Shown here piece by piece: positions 33,926-42,081 of a stretch of DNA of 64,000 bases. The notes under the pieces were generated by a model that saw only the letters and a list, made by a program, of their open reading frames with translations, did not search any database and had not been told where the DNA came from. The DNA is from Erysipelotrichaceae bacterium. GTDB taxonomy: Bacteria > Bacillota_I > Bacilli_A > Erysipelotrichales > Erysipelotrichaceae. The stretch is from assembly GCA_017441765.1 (NCBI GenBank), contig JAFRVK010000047.1, positions 20,040-84,039 of the forward strand. The letters run 5' to 3'. The first letter of the stretch is position 1. Each line of letters starts with the position of its first letter. Made by a program: the position numbers and the translations under genes.

Positions 33926-34993
33926 TCAGATCCTTGTTTCGACAAGTTCGGTAAATTCATTATTGGCATCGCGGTTCGGATCAAGGCCGTTCAGCTCAGG
34001 CGCATAAGCGCTGATGATCTGTATGAATTCCAGAATAATCAGCACAGATTCCGTCAGCGGATAATTCTCAACATGCATGACTGTGGCATCGCTGTTTTCG
34101 CTGCCGGTTTCGATCATGAACACTTTTGCGATATCTTTAAAGTAATCGAAAATGCTTTGAGCCAGTTTCCCGTTCTGATCCGTTCTGATCAGCAAAAGAC
34201 TGGTATCTTTATTGACCGACCTGTGTGTCCCATGTGAGAATTCTTCGCTGTCGACGGCACAAGTCGGAATGCACATGGTTTCCATGACTTTGATCTGCGC
34301 TTCCAAAGCCAGACCGTAATTCATATCGGAACCGATAATGTATAAATGATCCATCCCTAGACCAAAAGCGTTGTTTCTGGCGAATTCAATACTTCTTTTT
34401 TTGACTTCTGCCAAGCTGTCGCACTGGCTGGACAGTTCACGAACGATCTCTTCTTTTGTATCTTCTGTAAGATGATGATTCAAATGGCCGATGCAGGTCG
34501 CCAGAAGAAGCAGAACCAGAATCGTTGAGCTCATGCCTTTGGTTTTGGCATTGCTGTCTTCCTCGCCGCAGTTCAGGGGAAGAAAGAAATCGGTATATCG
34601 TTTTAATGCCGCCGAATCGTCCGCCGAAATACCCAGGGTCTTCAGATGATATTCTCTTGCCAATTCTGCGCTTTGCAAAGTACCTCTGCTGTTTCCGGTC
34701 TGAGAGATAAGGACGATCAGTGTACTTTCCGGATCCAGTAAGGCAGCCAGCTCTTTTGACGGTATGAAGTTGCCTGCGGTGATGCAACTGACATTCACAT
34801 GTGCATATCTGCGAAAGAATGGCATTACCGTAACAGAAGCGTTGTAGGAACTGCCATGAGAGACGCAGTAGATCGTCTTGTATCCTTTGATCTGTCTGGC
34901 AAGTTCGTAAATGTCTTCCCGATCAAAATTCCGATGTAAAACATCCTGTTCCTCATCGATATAATTCCACATGACGCTTTCAAACAGTTTCAT
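33926..34993 (-). CDS. SIS-domain sugar-phosphate deglycase-like protein (4 of 5)
   Basis: A 355-residue two-SIS protein on the minus strand. The first SIS has YCVSHGSSYNASVTV and VLISQTGNSRGTL, and the second has IKVMETMCIPTCAVDSEEFSHGTHR. The Glu-Phe-x-HG pair at the active site is kept. AAGGGGG precedes the start. It has its own promoter region with the palindrome ATGTATATACAT, matching the GntR boxes of both PTS operons. Function is inferred as a deglycase or ketosamine isomerase for a related substrate. Confidence 0.86.
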   Translation of the reverse strand: MKLFESVMWNYIDEEQDVLHRNFDREDIYELARQIKGYKTIYCVSHGSSYNASVTVMPFFRRYAHVNVSCITAGNFIPSKELAALLDPESTLIVLISQTGNSRGTLQSAELAREYHLKTLGISADDSAALKRYTDFFLPLNCGEEDSNAKTKGMSSTILVLLLLATCIGHLNHHLTEDTKEEIVRELSSQCDSLAEVKKRSIEFARNNAFGLGMDHLYIIGSDMNYGLALEAQIKVMETMCIPTCAVDSEEFSHGTHRSVNKDTSLLLIRTDQNGKLAQSIFDYFKDIAKVFMIETGSENSDATVMHVENYPLTESVLIILEFIQIISAYAPELNGLDPNRDANNEFTELVETRI

Positions 34994-35038
34994 TTTTGTT
35001 TCCCCCTTATCATTGAATCGCTATCTACAGTTTATCAT

Positions 35039-35050
35039 ATGTATATACAT
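35039..35050. promoter_or_regulatory. Candidate GntR operator upstream of the minus-strand SIS gene
   Basis: ATGTATATACAT is a perfect 12-base palindrome, 46-57 bases before the start codon at 34993. A second, looser copy (ACATATACATAT) lies at about 35073. The core is the same GTATATAC seen in the first PTS promoter. Confidence 0.5.
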
Positions 35051-35130
35051 AATAAAAATATTACATATACATATAACGATCCAGGAAGACATTATGTCAG
35101 ATGTGATTCTGAATGAGGTGGACATTTAAA

Positions 35131-35151
35131 AAAACGCCTGAAAAGGCGTTT
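35131..35151 (-). terminator. Terminator of the GntR gene at 35183
   Basis: On the minus strand the stem AAACGCC-TTTTCA-GGCGTTT is followed by a run of T residues. It lies 30 bases beyond the gntR stop codon. Confidence 0.75.
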
Positions 35152-35182
35152 AAATCACAGCGATGTATGATAACCGATCTAT

Positions 35183-35965
35183 TCAGGCATTCTTGTCGCT
35201 GCCGTGTCTGATCGTTTTCATATAGATATCATCCCCGGTATCTTCATGATCCCTGTTGATCACGATTGACATGCGCTCATCAAGATAATAGTGCGTGGTG
35301 ATTTCAAACGGTTTGTTTGCATAGCGCCAGAAGATCTTCTGTCTGAGCAACGCTTTATTGGTAGAACCGATGATTTCAGCCTGCCTTTCATCAGGAAGGG
35401 CTGCAGAGAATTCCGTGTAGCCGGAAGACCGTTTCATGCCCAGCTCATTGAGATAGGCATTAAATGAATGCTGCAGGCAGCGGATGTCGAGCGAAGGCAA
35501 TAAAGCATAATTGATATAAGTATAAGACAGGACAACCGGTTTTCCATCGCCGGTTCTGAGTCTAACGAAATAATGAATGAATTCGTCTTCTGCGACATTC
35601 AGTTCTTTTGCGATCTGTTTATTGTCTTTGCCTTGGATGATCTCATATTCCAGTAGTTCTGAACCCGGTTCCATGCCAAAGGCTCTGATTTCATCAGAAA
35701 GGGAGTGTTTACGGATCAGATCCCGTTCAGGATCGATGTAGGCATCATCTACAAAACTGCCGTTTCCCGGAACCCTTCTGATGTAGCCTTTATTGGACAG
35801 ATTGGTCATGGCTTTGTATACGGTCATCCTGCTGGTAGAAAAGGTATCACAAAGATCTGCTTCGCTTGGCAGCAGCTGATTCAGTACATAGGTACCGTTT
35901 TCTATGTTTCTGATAAAGAAATCTTCAATCTGTGAATATTTGGCTTTTCTACCCATTGTCTTCAT
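35183..35965 (-). CDS. GntR-family (HutC/UTRA) transcriptional regulator, paralogue of 24785
   Basis: A regulator of about 260 residues. The start is uncertain: ATG 35965 (MKTMGRKAKYSQIEDFF) and ATG 35956 both lack a clear ribosome site; an open TTG at 35983 is less likely because it lies against the upstream terminator hairpin. The winged helix has EADLCDTFSTSRMTVYKAMTNLSNKGY and wing GNGSFV, followed by a UTRA domain. It lies just downstream of an SIS gene on the same strand, and its likely targets are the boxes at 37172-37257 and perhaps 35039. Confidence 0.88.
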   Translation of the reverse strand: MKTMGRKAKYSQIEDFFIRNIENGTYVLNQLLPSEADLCDTFSTSRMTVYKAMTNLSNKGYIRRVPGNGSFVDDAYIDPERDLIRKHSLSDEIRAFGMEPGSELLEYEIIQGKDNKQIAKELNVAEDEFIHYFVRLRTGDGKPVVLSYTYINYALLPSLDIRCLQHSFNAYLNELGMKRSSGYTEFSAALPDERQAEIIGSTNKALLRQKIFWRYANKPFEITTHYYLDERMSIVINRDHEDTGDDIYMKTIRHGSDKNA

Positions 35966-35986
35966 AAATCGTACCACAAACAAAGA

Positions 35987-36013
35987 ACAAGCGCCACATT
36001 CCGTGGCGTTTGT
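35987..36013 (-). terminator. Hairpin attenuator between SIS gene (36015) and gntR (35183)
   Basis: An 11-bp stem with one mismatch on the minus strand (ACGCCAC-GGAAT-GTGGCG core), followed by the T-rich TCTTTGTTTG. It abuts the SIS stop codon. The gntR start codon is only about 20 bases further on, so gntR must be expressed by read-through or from a promoter inside the SIS gene. Confidence 0.6.
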
Positions 36014-36014
36014 T

Positions 36015-37118
36015 TCAATCTCTAGGCATGTGTCCGGAAATGCTTCTGTCTTTGATCGGGCTGACTTTCGTATCGATTCCTATCGCTTCGCAAAGAAGTG
36101 CCGACAGCACCTGGTATGGAGTGACGTAGACGATCGTTGAAAGCAGATCGTTTGTCCTGACAGAATATTTCAAGTCTTTCTCCGTTACTTCGATATCCTC
36201 ACAGGTTGTAACAAAGACGTGTTCTGTAAAGACACGGCGATAGTAAGCTGCGACGTCGACAGCCCGTTTGAGTTCAAAATCGCCTTCCGAAGCGATCATG
36301 AACACATAGTTCCTGTCGTTATATGCACGTAACGGTCCATGAAGCTGTTCCTCCTGTTCGTAGTACATGCATGGTCTGGCATAGGTTTCAAAGAATTTAA
36401 GCCTTCCTTCCTGAGCAGTCGGCCAGTTGTTGCCATAGCCGCAGATGGAAGATTTTTCCATCTTCAGGAATTCATCCATATTGCGATTGACCCAGTCTTC
36501 CGTCTCGCTGATGACGACAGGCATATCTTCGATCAGCTTACGGGCATCGGCATCCAGCCTCTCGTAGTCTTCGTCGCTGATCCTTCCAAGCACTTTGGCC
36601 AGTTCAAGAGCGATCAGATAGAACTGGAACAGCGTTTCGCTGTAGCCTCTTGTTTCAGGACCGATCTCTTCCCTTTCACAAAGCAGATACACGGTCTGAT
36701 CGGTGATTTTCGTGACAGGCGAATCGACTGCCTCGGTAACAGCAACTGTCAGATGTCCCAGATCCTTCGCTCTCGTTAAGGCATCGCAAGTGGAAATGCT
36801 GTCACCATGCTGAGTCAGACCGAATACAGCGATCTGGTCGTTGCCGAAGATACCGCTGGGATTCGTGTTTTCATGATAAGTAAATACATTTGGCTCCGGC
36901 GCATAAGCTTCGACTTTAACCAGGTCCATAAACAGATTCCTCATGACCAGGCTTGCATTATGAGAAGTGCCGGATCCCAGGAAATAGACTTTTTTAATAT
37001 CGTGATTCGTAAAAAGTTCCACCATCTGAGGAACATACTCGTTTTTATTATCGTATGCTTTCTTTAAAACCCTGGGAATATCCCTGATATGCCCGATCAT
37101 TGAAAGAACTTCAGCCAT
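36015..37118 (-). CDS. SIS-domain sugar-phosphate deglycase-like protein (5 of 5)
   Basis: A 367-residue two-SIS protein with a strong GGAGG site. The first SIS has VYFLGSGTSHNASLVM and FGLTQHGDSIST, and the second has GYGNNWPTAQEGRLKFFETYARPCMYYEQEEQLHGPL. The loop reads TQHGDS where other members have SQSGxS, which may alter phosphate binding. It diverges from the second PTS operon and shares its operator-rich control region, so it is probably the deglycase or isomerase for the sugar brought in by that PTS. Confidence 0.87.
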   Translation of the reverse strand: MAEVLSMIGHIRDIPRVLKKAYDNKNEYVPQMVELFTNHDIKKVYFLGSGTSHNASLVMRNLFMDLVKVEAYAPEPNVFTYHENTNPSGIFGNDQIAVFGLTQHGDSISTCDALTRAKDLGHLTVAVTEAVDSPVTKITDQTVYLLCEREEIGPETRGYSETLFQFYLIALELAKVLGRISDEDYERLDADARKLIEDMPVVISETEDWVNRNMDEFLKMEKSSICGYGNNWPTAQEGRLKFFETYARPCMYYEQEEQLHGPLRAYNDRNYVFMIASEGDFELKRAVDVAAYYRRVFTEHVFVTTCEDIEVTEKDLKYSVRTNDLLSTIVYVTPYQVLSALLCEAIGIDTKVSPIKDRSISGHMPRD

Positions 37119-37163
37119 TGTTGTTTCCTCCTATATTTAATGGATAAGTAGTAGCGCAACTTA

Positions 37164-37264
37164 ATTATATGGTATAAATATACAATTTGTAAATAGTAAA
37201 TATATACTTTAATGATTTATTAGTATATATTTACTATTGACATAAGTATATATTTGCATATACA
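37164..37264. promoter_or_regulatory. Divergent control region with four TATATA-type operators
   Basis: Plus-strand promoter TTGACA (37237-37242), 16 bases, TATACA (37259-37264). Minus-strand promoter: TTTACA and TATAAT (complements at 37188-37193 and 37164-37169), 18 bases apart. Boxes: GTATAAATATAC (37172-37183) in the minus spacer; AGTAAATATATACT (37195-37208) and its exact reverse complement (37222-37235) between the promoters; AGTATATATTTGC (37245-37257) in the plus spacer. Binding would block both promoters at once. Confidence 0.7.
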
Positions 37265-37308
37265 ATTGTCTCATAAGTATAGCGCAATACAAAGGGGAGG
37301 TAATTATC

Positions 37309-37812
37309 ATGGTAGATCTAGTAAGAGTGGATGGAAGACTCATTCATGGAATGATCGTCGTTACCTGGTGCGGGGTACTTCATCCGGATATTCTGGCAGT
37401 AGCGAACGATGCCGCGGCTAACGATGAAATCCACAAGATGACTCTTAAACTAGCGAAACCCGGTAATGTAGAACAATGCCTGGTTTGGACGCTTGATAAG
37501 GCTGTTGCAAAACTACAGGAAGAAAAGTTCATCCGGAAGAAAGTGTTCTTAACTGTTGCTACCGTAGAAGATGCCTATTACATTATCAAAAGAGTTCCGA
37601 CGATCAAGAGATTGAACATCGGTCCTGAAGTAGATGGTGAAAAAGGCAGAGATACAACGGGTAAGACAGAGATCAGTGACGGAGTATATACCAGCACTGA
37701 AAAGTTTGTGTTATTGAAGGAATTGCATGACGATGGAGTCGAAGTGTTTGCCCAGATCACTCCTGCCATGTCTAAAACTGATTTTGCAGAGTTTGCAAAG
37801 AAATTTGAGTAA
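37309..37812 (+). CDS. PTS mannose-family IIB component (second system)
   Basis: A 167-residue phosphocarrier with phospho-histidine H13 in VDGRLIHG and the ANDAAANDEIHKMTLKLAKP block. GGGGAGG precedes the start. It heads the operon IIB-IIC-IID and is only distantly similar to the IIB at 28844, so the two permeases are old paralogues and not a recent duplication. No IIA gene is in this operon. Confidence 0.94.
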   Translation: MVDLVRVDGRLIHGMIVVTWCGVLHPDILAVANDAAANDEIHKMTLKLAKPGNVEQCLVWTLDKAVAKLQEEKFIRKKVFLTVATVEDAYYIIKRVPTIKRLNIGPEVDGEKGRDTTGKTEISDGVYTSTEKFVLLKELHDDGVEVFAQITPAMSKTDFAEFAKKFE

Positions 37813-37826
37813 AGGAGAAATAATTT

Positions 37827-38570
37827 ATGGTTTTTAAAGCATTTCTGGTTGCTTTGGTAGCCTTCTATGGTCGTGTGGAACAGGGCTGGTTCGGTCAGCA
37901 GATGATCGCGAGACCGATATGGCTCTGTACCCTAGTTGGATTGCTGCTTGGCGATCTACAGCAGGGCGTCATTATTGGAGGAACGCTTGAACTCATATGG
38001 GCAGGTGTCGTTCAGGTCGGAGCTACTCCAACAGAAGTCGTTACCGGTTCGACAGTTGCATGCGGTTTGGCGATCATCAATAATTTATCGGTTGCTGAAG
38101 CTGTTACGATCGCTATCCCTGTCGGTCTGCTGGCAACAGTATTGAATGAATTGAATGGCACGCTCGTTATGATGACTTGGTCACCAATGGCGAATGCGGC
38201 TGTTGAAGAGTGTGATACGAAGAAAATCTGGTGGTGCGGTATTGCCGGAGAACTGACCAGAGCTACATTGCTGGCGCTTGCAACGTTCATCGCTGTTTCT
38301 GCAGGTAGTGTGGCCGTCAACGCGGTGATCGATGCCATTCCGGACAAGATCAGACTTGGCTTGCAGAATGCCAGCAAGATCCTGCCGGCGATCGGTATCG
38401 GTGTCCTGATGCAGTTCGCATTTGATATGAAATATGTTGGATTCTTCTTGTTAGGATTTATCCTTCCAACATATATGGGCTTTGGAAGTGTAGCTTGTGC
38501 GTTTGTCGGTGTAGTCGCAGCGCTGATCTACTTCTTCTTAAAACCAAATCAGGTAGAGGAGGATGACTAA
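37827..38570 (+). CDS. PTS mannose-family IIC component (second system)
   Basis: A 247-residue membrane subunit. Family blocks ARPIWLCTLVGLLLGDLQQGVIIGGTLELIWAGVVQVG are visible (the GTLELIW motif is more Agaβ/sorbose-like than in the first IIC). AAAGGAGAA precedes the start. It overlaps no other gene, and IID follows after one base. Confidence 0.95.
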   Translation: MVFKAFLVALVAFYGRVEQGWFGQQMIARPIWLCTLVGLLLGDLQQGVIIGGTLELIWAGVVQVGATPTEVVTGSTVACGLAIINNLSVAEAVTIAIPVGLLATVLNELNGTLVMMTWSPMANAAVEECDTKKIWWCGIAGELTRATLLALATFIAVSAGSVAVNAVIDAIPDKIRLGLQNASKILPAIGIGVLMQFAFDMKYVGFFLLGFILPTYMGFGSVACAFVGVVAALIYFFLKPNQVEEDD

Positions 38571-38571
38571 T

Positions 38572-39390
38572 ATGTCAGAAGAAAGAATCCAATTAACTAA
38601 AAAAGAATTAATGCCGGTATTCTGGCGTTCATACCAGGCTCTGGGTTGTTATTCATACGATAAGCAGCAGGGTATCCCTTACCTTCGCGCGATGGTTCCA
38701 GCTTTGGAAAAACTCTATCCGGATCAGGACAGATTCAAAGAAGCTTTGAGAAGACACAACACAATGTTCAATACCACTTGCGCATTCGTCCCGTTCTGCT
38801 TGGGTATCTCCTGCGCGATGGAAGAAGAATATGCCAACGATACGACCGGTACGATGGATCCGGAATCGATCGGTGCCGTCAAGATCGCGCTGATGGGTCC
38901 TTTGGCCGGTATCGGCGACAGTTTCTTCTGGGGCACGTTCAGACTGATTGCCTGCGGTATCGGCGCGCCGATGGCTGCAGAAGGAAACATCATCGGTGTC
39001 TTCCTGTATCTGATTCTTAACCTGGTACCTTCAACGTTAACGCGCTGGTACGGCTTCAAGCTCGGCTATGAGGGCGGTCGTCAGTTCCTGGCAAGGATTC
39101 AGGCGGATGGAACGCTGGCAAAACTGACTGAAGCGTCAAGAGTACTTGCAATGGTGGTTATCGGTGGCATGATTCCGCAGATCGTAAAATTCCCCCTTGC
39201 TCTTACGCTGGAAATGGGTGGCGGTACCTTTGTCTTACAAGACGTGGTCAATCAGATCATGCCGAACCTCCTGCCGCTGCTGTTATCGATCACTGTATAC
39301 AGGTTGATAATGAAAGGCACCAAGACAAACGTCATCATCTTTGCGTTGCTGGCGTTAGGCATAATCTTAACCCTTCTTGGAATCATGTAA
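38572..39390 (+). CDS. PTS mannose-family IID component (second system)
   Basis: The ATG at 38572, behind GAGGA in the IIC end, gives 272 residues. The ALMGPLAGIGDSFFWG signature and FWRSYQALGCYSYDKQQG are typical of IID. It completes the permease. A terminator follows, so the operon has no IIA and presumably borrows one, for instance that at 30442. Confidence 0.95.
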   Translation: MSEERIQLTKKELMPVFWRSYQALGCYSYDKQQGIPYLRAMVPALEKLYPDQDRFKEALRRHNTMFNTTCAFVPFCLGISCAMEEEYANDTTGTMDPESIGAVKIALMGPLAGIGDSFFWGTFRLIACGIGAPMAAEGNIIGVFLYLILNLVPSTLTRWYGFKLGYEGGRQFLARIQADGTLAKLTEASRVLAMVVIGGMIPQIVKFPLALTLEMGGGTFVLQDVVNQIMPNLLPLLLSITVYRLIMKGTKTNVIIFALLALGIILTLLGIM

Positions 39391-39397
39391 TCATAAT

Positions 39398-39425
39398 GAA
39401 GCGGTAGAAATACCGCTTCTTCTTT
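39398..39425 (+). terminator. Terminator after the second PTS operon
   Basis: A 9-bp stem GAAGCGGTA-GAAA-TACCGCTTC followed by TTCTTTCT. The next gene starts 11 bases later, so partial read-through is likely. Confidence 0.75.
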
Positions 39426-39435
39426 CTGTTGAATC

Positions 39436-40113
39436 ATGAATCATTTAACTGTAATTGTTCTCATTATTTTTGTTGCACTGCTTCTTTCTGTCGTGATCAG
39501 GCAGCTTTTTTTGAATCGATTAAGCCGGCAGCTCTATGATGCGGCTTATGTCAAGAAAGATAAGGAGCTGTTTGAATTGCTGATTGGATCGCCGCAAGCA
39601 AAGATGGTTATGTCTAACGTATCAAGAGAGATCATGCTTTTGAATTTCTATCTCAGTATCGATGATGAGGCATGCGTGACCGATACCGTTCAAAAACTGA
39701 TGAAACAAAGAACGAACCTGAAAGAAGCACAGACGATCTATCCGGCTTCGATCGGCTATCTTTGCGAGAAGGGAAATCCTGCCACTCTGGACGTGCTTAA
39801 TGATCTCAAGAAGAAATATGCGGATTCAAAGGATCTGAATATGCTGCTGATGATTTATGACTGTGAACTTGCCTGTGATGTTTATATACGGAAAGACAAA
39901 GGCAGGATCAGCGATCTTGAAGAACTGTTGAAGGCGGATATTGATCTGAACAGTCGCGCCATCTATCAGTACCGCCTGGCGAAACTGTATGATTATGATG
40001 GAAATCGAGAAAAAGCAAGGCAATTGTTGGCTGAAGCAAGAAGCAATACGCAGGATAAGAACGCAAAAAAGAAAATCGACAAGATATTACAAGGCGATTG
40101 GGATCTTTTATGA
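39436..40113 (+). CDS. Membrane-anchored, helical-repeat (TPR-like) protein of unknown function
   Basis: A 225-residue protein with one N-terminal membrane helix (about 4-26) and a cytoplasmic all-helical part. Helix pairs such as YQYRLAKLYDYDGNREKARQLLAEA near the C terminus look like a TPR. No clear ribosome site precedes the ATG, which lies just after the PTS terminator. The HAD gene starts within its stop codon (ATGA), so they form a unit. Function unknown. Confidence 0.75.
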   Translation: MNHLTVIVLIIFVALLLSVVIRQLFLNRLSRQLYDAAYVKKDKELFELLIGSPQAKMVMSNVSREIMLLNFYLSIDDEACVTDTVQKLMKQRTNLKEAQTIYPASIGYLCEKGNPATLDVLNDLKKKYADSKDLNMLLMIYDCELACDVYIRKDKGRISDLEELLKADIDLNSRAIYQYRLAKLYDYDGNREKARQLLAEARSNTQDKNAKKKIDKILQGDWDLL

Positions 40114-40805
40114 TAAAAGGATTGTTGTTTGATTTGGATGGCGTGCTCATCGACTCGGAACGATGGCATCTCAAACTGGATGAGAAGTGTCTGATAGATC
40201 TGGGATATGACGATATCGATCCCATGGTTTTCGTCTACCTGATCGGAGCCGGCAAAGGGATGGATCCTTGGGAGAGCATCTACAGTAAGCTTCCGGAGGA
40301 ATTCCGTTATAACGGTTTCAAGGAGAAGTTCAGATCATACAAGGCGTCCCAGTTTGATTATCCGCCATTCAAAGAGCTGGTTTTTCCGGAAGTCAGAGAA
40401 GTGCTGCATAAACTGAAAGAAAAGAACTATTTGCTGAGCTGCTGTTCAAGTAGCAGGCCGGAATACATCGATAAAGCGTTAAAAGACTGTGATATCACAG
40501 ACTGTTTTGATGTTGTTCTTTCGGGACATGATTTTGTCAGAAGCAAGCCGGATCCGGAGATCTATCTGACAGCGATGGATCGGTTGAAGCTCAGGAACGA
40601 TGAATGCATGGTGATCGAGGATTCGCCTTATGGAATAAAAGCTGGAAAAAGCGCAATGATGAAGGTGGGGTGCAGAAAGGACCATGATTTCGATTTGGAT
40701 CAGTCGGAAGCAGATTATCTGTTTGAGGATCTGAATGAATTACTGAGTCTTCTGTCTGAAAAAAGAGACGATTCTTTGGCAGAAAGCATTGCGGGTAAGG
40801 AATAA
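40110..40805 (+). CDS. HAD-superfamily hydrolase, beta-phosphoglucomutase-like
   Basis: The ATG at 40110 in the ATGA overlap gives 231 residues. Motif I is FDLDGVLIDSE (D8, D10), motif II is in CCSSSR, motif III is the Lys of VRSKPDP and motif IV is IEDSPYGIKAG. It resembles the HAD at 24100 and probably dephosphorylates or isomerises a hexose phosphate. Its position behind the second PTS suggests disposal of the sugar phosphate from Amadori breakdown. Confidence 0.9.
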   Translation: MIKGLLFDLDGVLIDSERWHLKLDEKCLIDLGYDDIDPMVFVYLIGAGKGMDPWESIYSKLPEEFRYNGFKEKFRSYKASQFDYPPFKELVFPEVREVLHKLKEKNYLLSCCSSSRPEYIDKALKDCDITDCFDVVLSGHDFVRSKPDPEIYLTAMDRLKLRNDECMVIEDSPYGIKAGKSAMMKVGCRKDHDFDLDQSEADYLFEDLNELLSLLSEKRDDSLAESIAGKE

Positions 40806-40814
40806 AAAACCGCA

Positions 40815-40823
40815 TGCTATACT
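40815..40823 (+). promoter_or_regulatory. Extended -10 promoter of the alcohol dehydrogenase gene
   Basis: TGCTATACT (TG-n-TATACT) is 24 bases before the ATG at 40847. No good -35 is visible, which is usual for extended -10 promoters. Confidence 0.5.
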
Positions 40824-40846
40824 TATTTTGAAAAGAGGTAAAAGAC

Positions 40847-42016
40847 ATGTTGAATTATACACACGACATCCCTACGAAAGTATATTTTGGAAAAGGTATG
40901 ATCTCCCATCTGGATGAAGCATTGAGACAGTTCGGTTCCAATGTCCTTTTGGGATATGGAGGCGGTTCGATCAAGAAGATCGGTCTGTATGATGAGATCA
41001 TGAAGATCTTAAACGATGGCGGTTTCAAAGTGGTGGAACTGAGCGGAATCGAACCGAACCCGAGAATCGAATCGGTAGAGAAAGGCGTCGCGCTCTGCAA
41101 AGAAAACAACATCGATGTGGTCCTGGCTGTCGGTGGAGGCAGTACGATCGACTGCTGCAAGGCGATCTGTTCGGGATATTATTATGAAGGTGATGATCTG
41201 TGGCACATGGTCAAGTATGTGAAAGGACTAAAAAAGTCGCTGCCACTGGTGGATATCCTGACGATCTCCGCAACCGGCTCTGATTTTGACCGGGGCGGCG
41301 TCATTACCAATTTCAAGACAAACGAAAAGCTTGGCGCTACCTTTACTTTCCCATCGGTATCGATCCTGGATCCGACCTATACATTCAGCGTTTCTGCTTA
41401 TCAGACGGCGGCAGGTGGCGCAGATATCATGTCTCATATCATGGAAGGGTATTTTTCAAAAACAGAAGACAGCGAACTGGCAGACGGAATCGCAGAAACG
41501 ATACTGAAAACAGTCATTCGGAATCTGCCGATCGCTCTCAAGGAACCGGACAACTACTCGGCAAGAGCGAATCTGATGCATTGCGAATCTGTCGCCTGTT
41601 CAGGCATTCCTGAATATGGGAAACAGTCTACCGGTTGGCCTTGCCACGCGATGGAACACGAGCTTTCAGCCTATTATGACATTACACATGGTGTCGGTCT
41701 GGCGATCCTGACTCCGCGCTGGATGAGGTACATCTTAAAGAAAGACCCGACATGTCAGTGGAGATTCGTCCGTTTTGCGAAGAATGTCTGGAACCTGGAT
41801 GGCGAGGATGAATATGAACTGTCATTAAAAGGTATCGATGCTTTGGAGAATTTCTTCAAAGAAAACAATATTCCTATGTCTTTAAGTGAATTGAATATCG
41901 ATGAGACACATTTCAAAGCCATGGCGGACCACGCCTGTGAAGGCGGCAGACTGGAGAATGCTTTCGTGCCGCTGGACAGCGATGATGTCGTAGCGATATA
42001 CAAAGACTGTCTGTAG
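40847..42016 (+). CDS. Iron-containing alcohol dehydrogenase, butanol dehydrogenase/YqhD type
   Basis: A 389-residue group III dehydrogenase with the NAD(P) block GGGSTIDCCKA (97-107) and the metal ligands D193, H197, H267 and H281, nearly the same numbering as E. coli YqhD (D194/H198/H267/H281). It reduces aldehydes to alcohols. In this place it could detoxify dicarbonyl aldehydes such as glyoxal or methylglyoxal that come with glycation products, but a fermentation role is equally possible. AAAGAGG precedes the start. Confidence 0.93.
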   Translation: MLNYTHDIPTKVYFGKGMISHLDEALRQFGSNVLLGYGGGSIKKIGLYDEIMKILNDGGFKVVELSGIEPNPRIESVEKGVALCKENNIDVVLAVGGGSTIDCCKAICSGYYYEGDDLWHMVKYVKGLKKSLPLVDILTISATGSDFDRGGVITNFKTNEKLGATFTFPSVSILDPTYTFSVSAYQTAAGGADIMSHIMEGYFSKTEDSELADGIAETILKTVIRNLPIALKEPDNYSARANLMHCESVACSGIPEYGKQSTGWPCHAMEHELSAYYDITHGVGLAILTPRWMRYILKKDPTCQWRFVRFAKNVWNLDGEDEYELSLKGIDALENFFKENNIPMSLSELNIDETHFKAMADHACEGGRLENAFVPLDSDDVVAIYKDCL

Positions 42017-42053
42017 AAGAAATACGGTATAACAGCTGAAATCAGTACAGAAT

Positions 42054-42077
42054 AAAACTCCGGAGAACCGGAGTTTT
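42054..42077. terminator. Bidirectional terminator
   Basis: A perfect 10-bp stem AAAACTCCGG-AGAA-CCGGAGTTTT with A and T runs on the two sides, between the convergent alcohol dehydrogenase and aldo/keto reductase genes. Confidence 0.85.
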
Positions 42078-42081
42078 ATGA

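Noticed and set aside
35041..35082. Repeated TATATAC motifs as a CRISPR-like array
   Set aside because: The copies are short, irregular, few and palindromic; there are no unique spacers of constant length.
29341..37118. GlmS (glucosamine-6-phosphate synthase) copies
   Set aside because: All five proteins lack the N-terminal glutamine amidotransferase domain; they are SIS-only.
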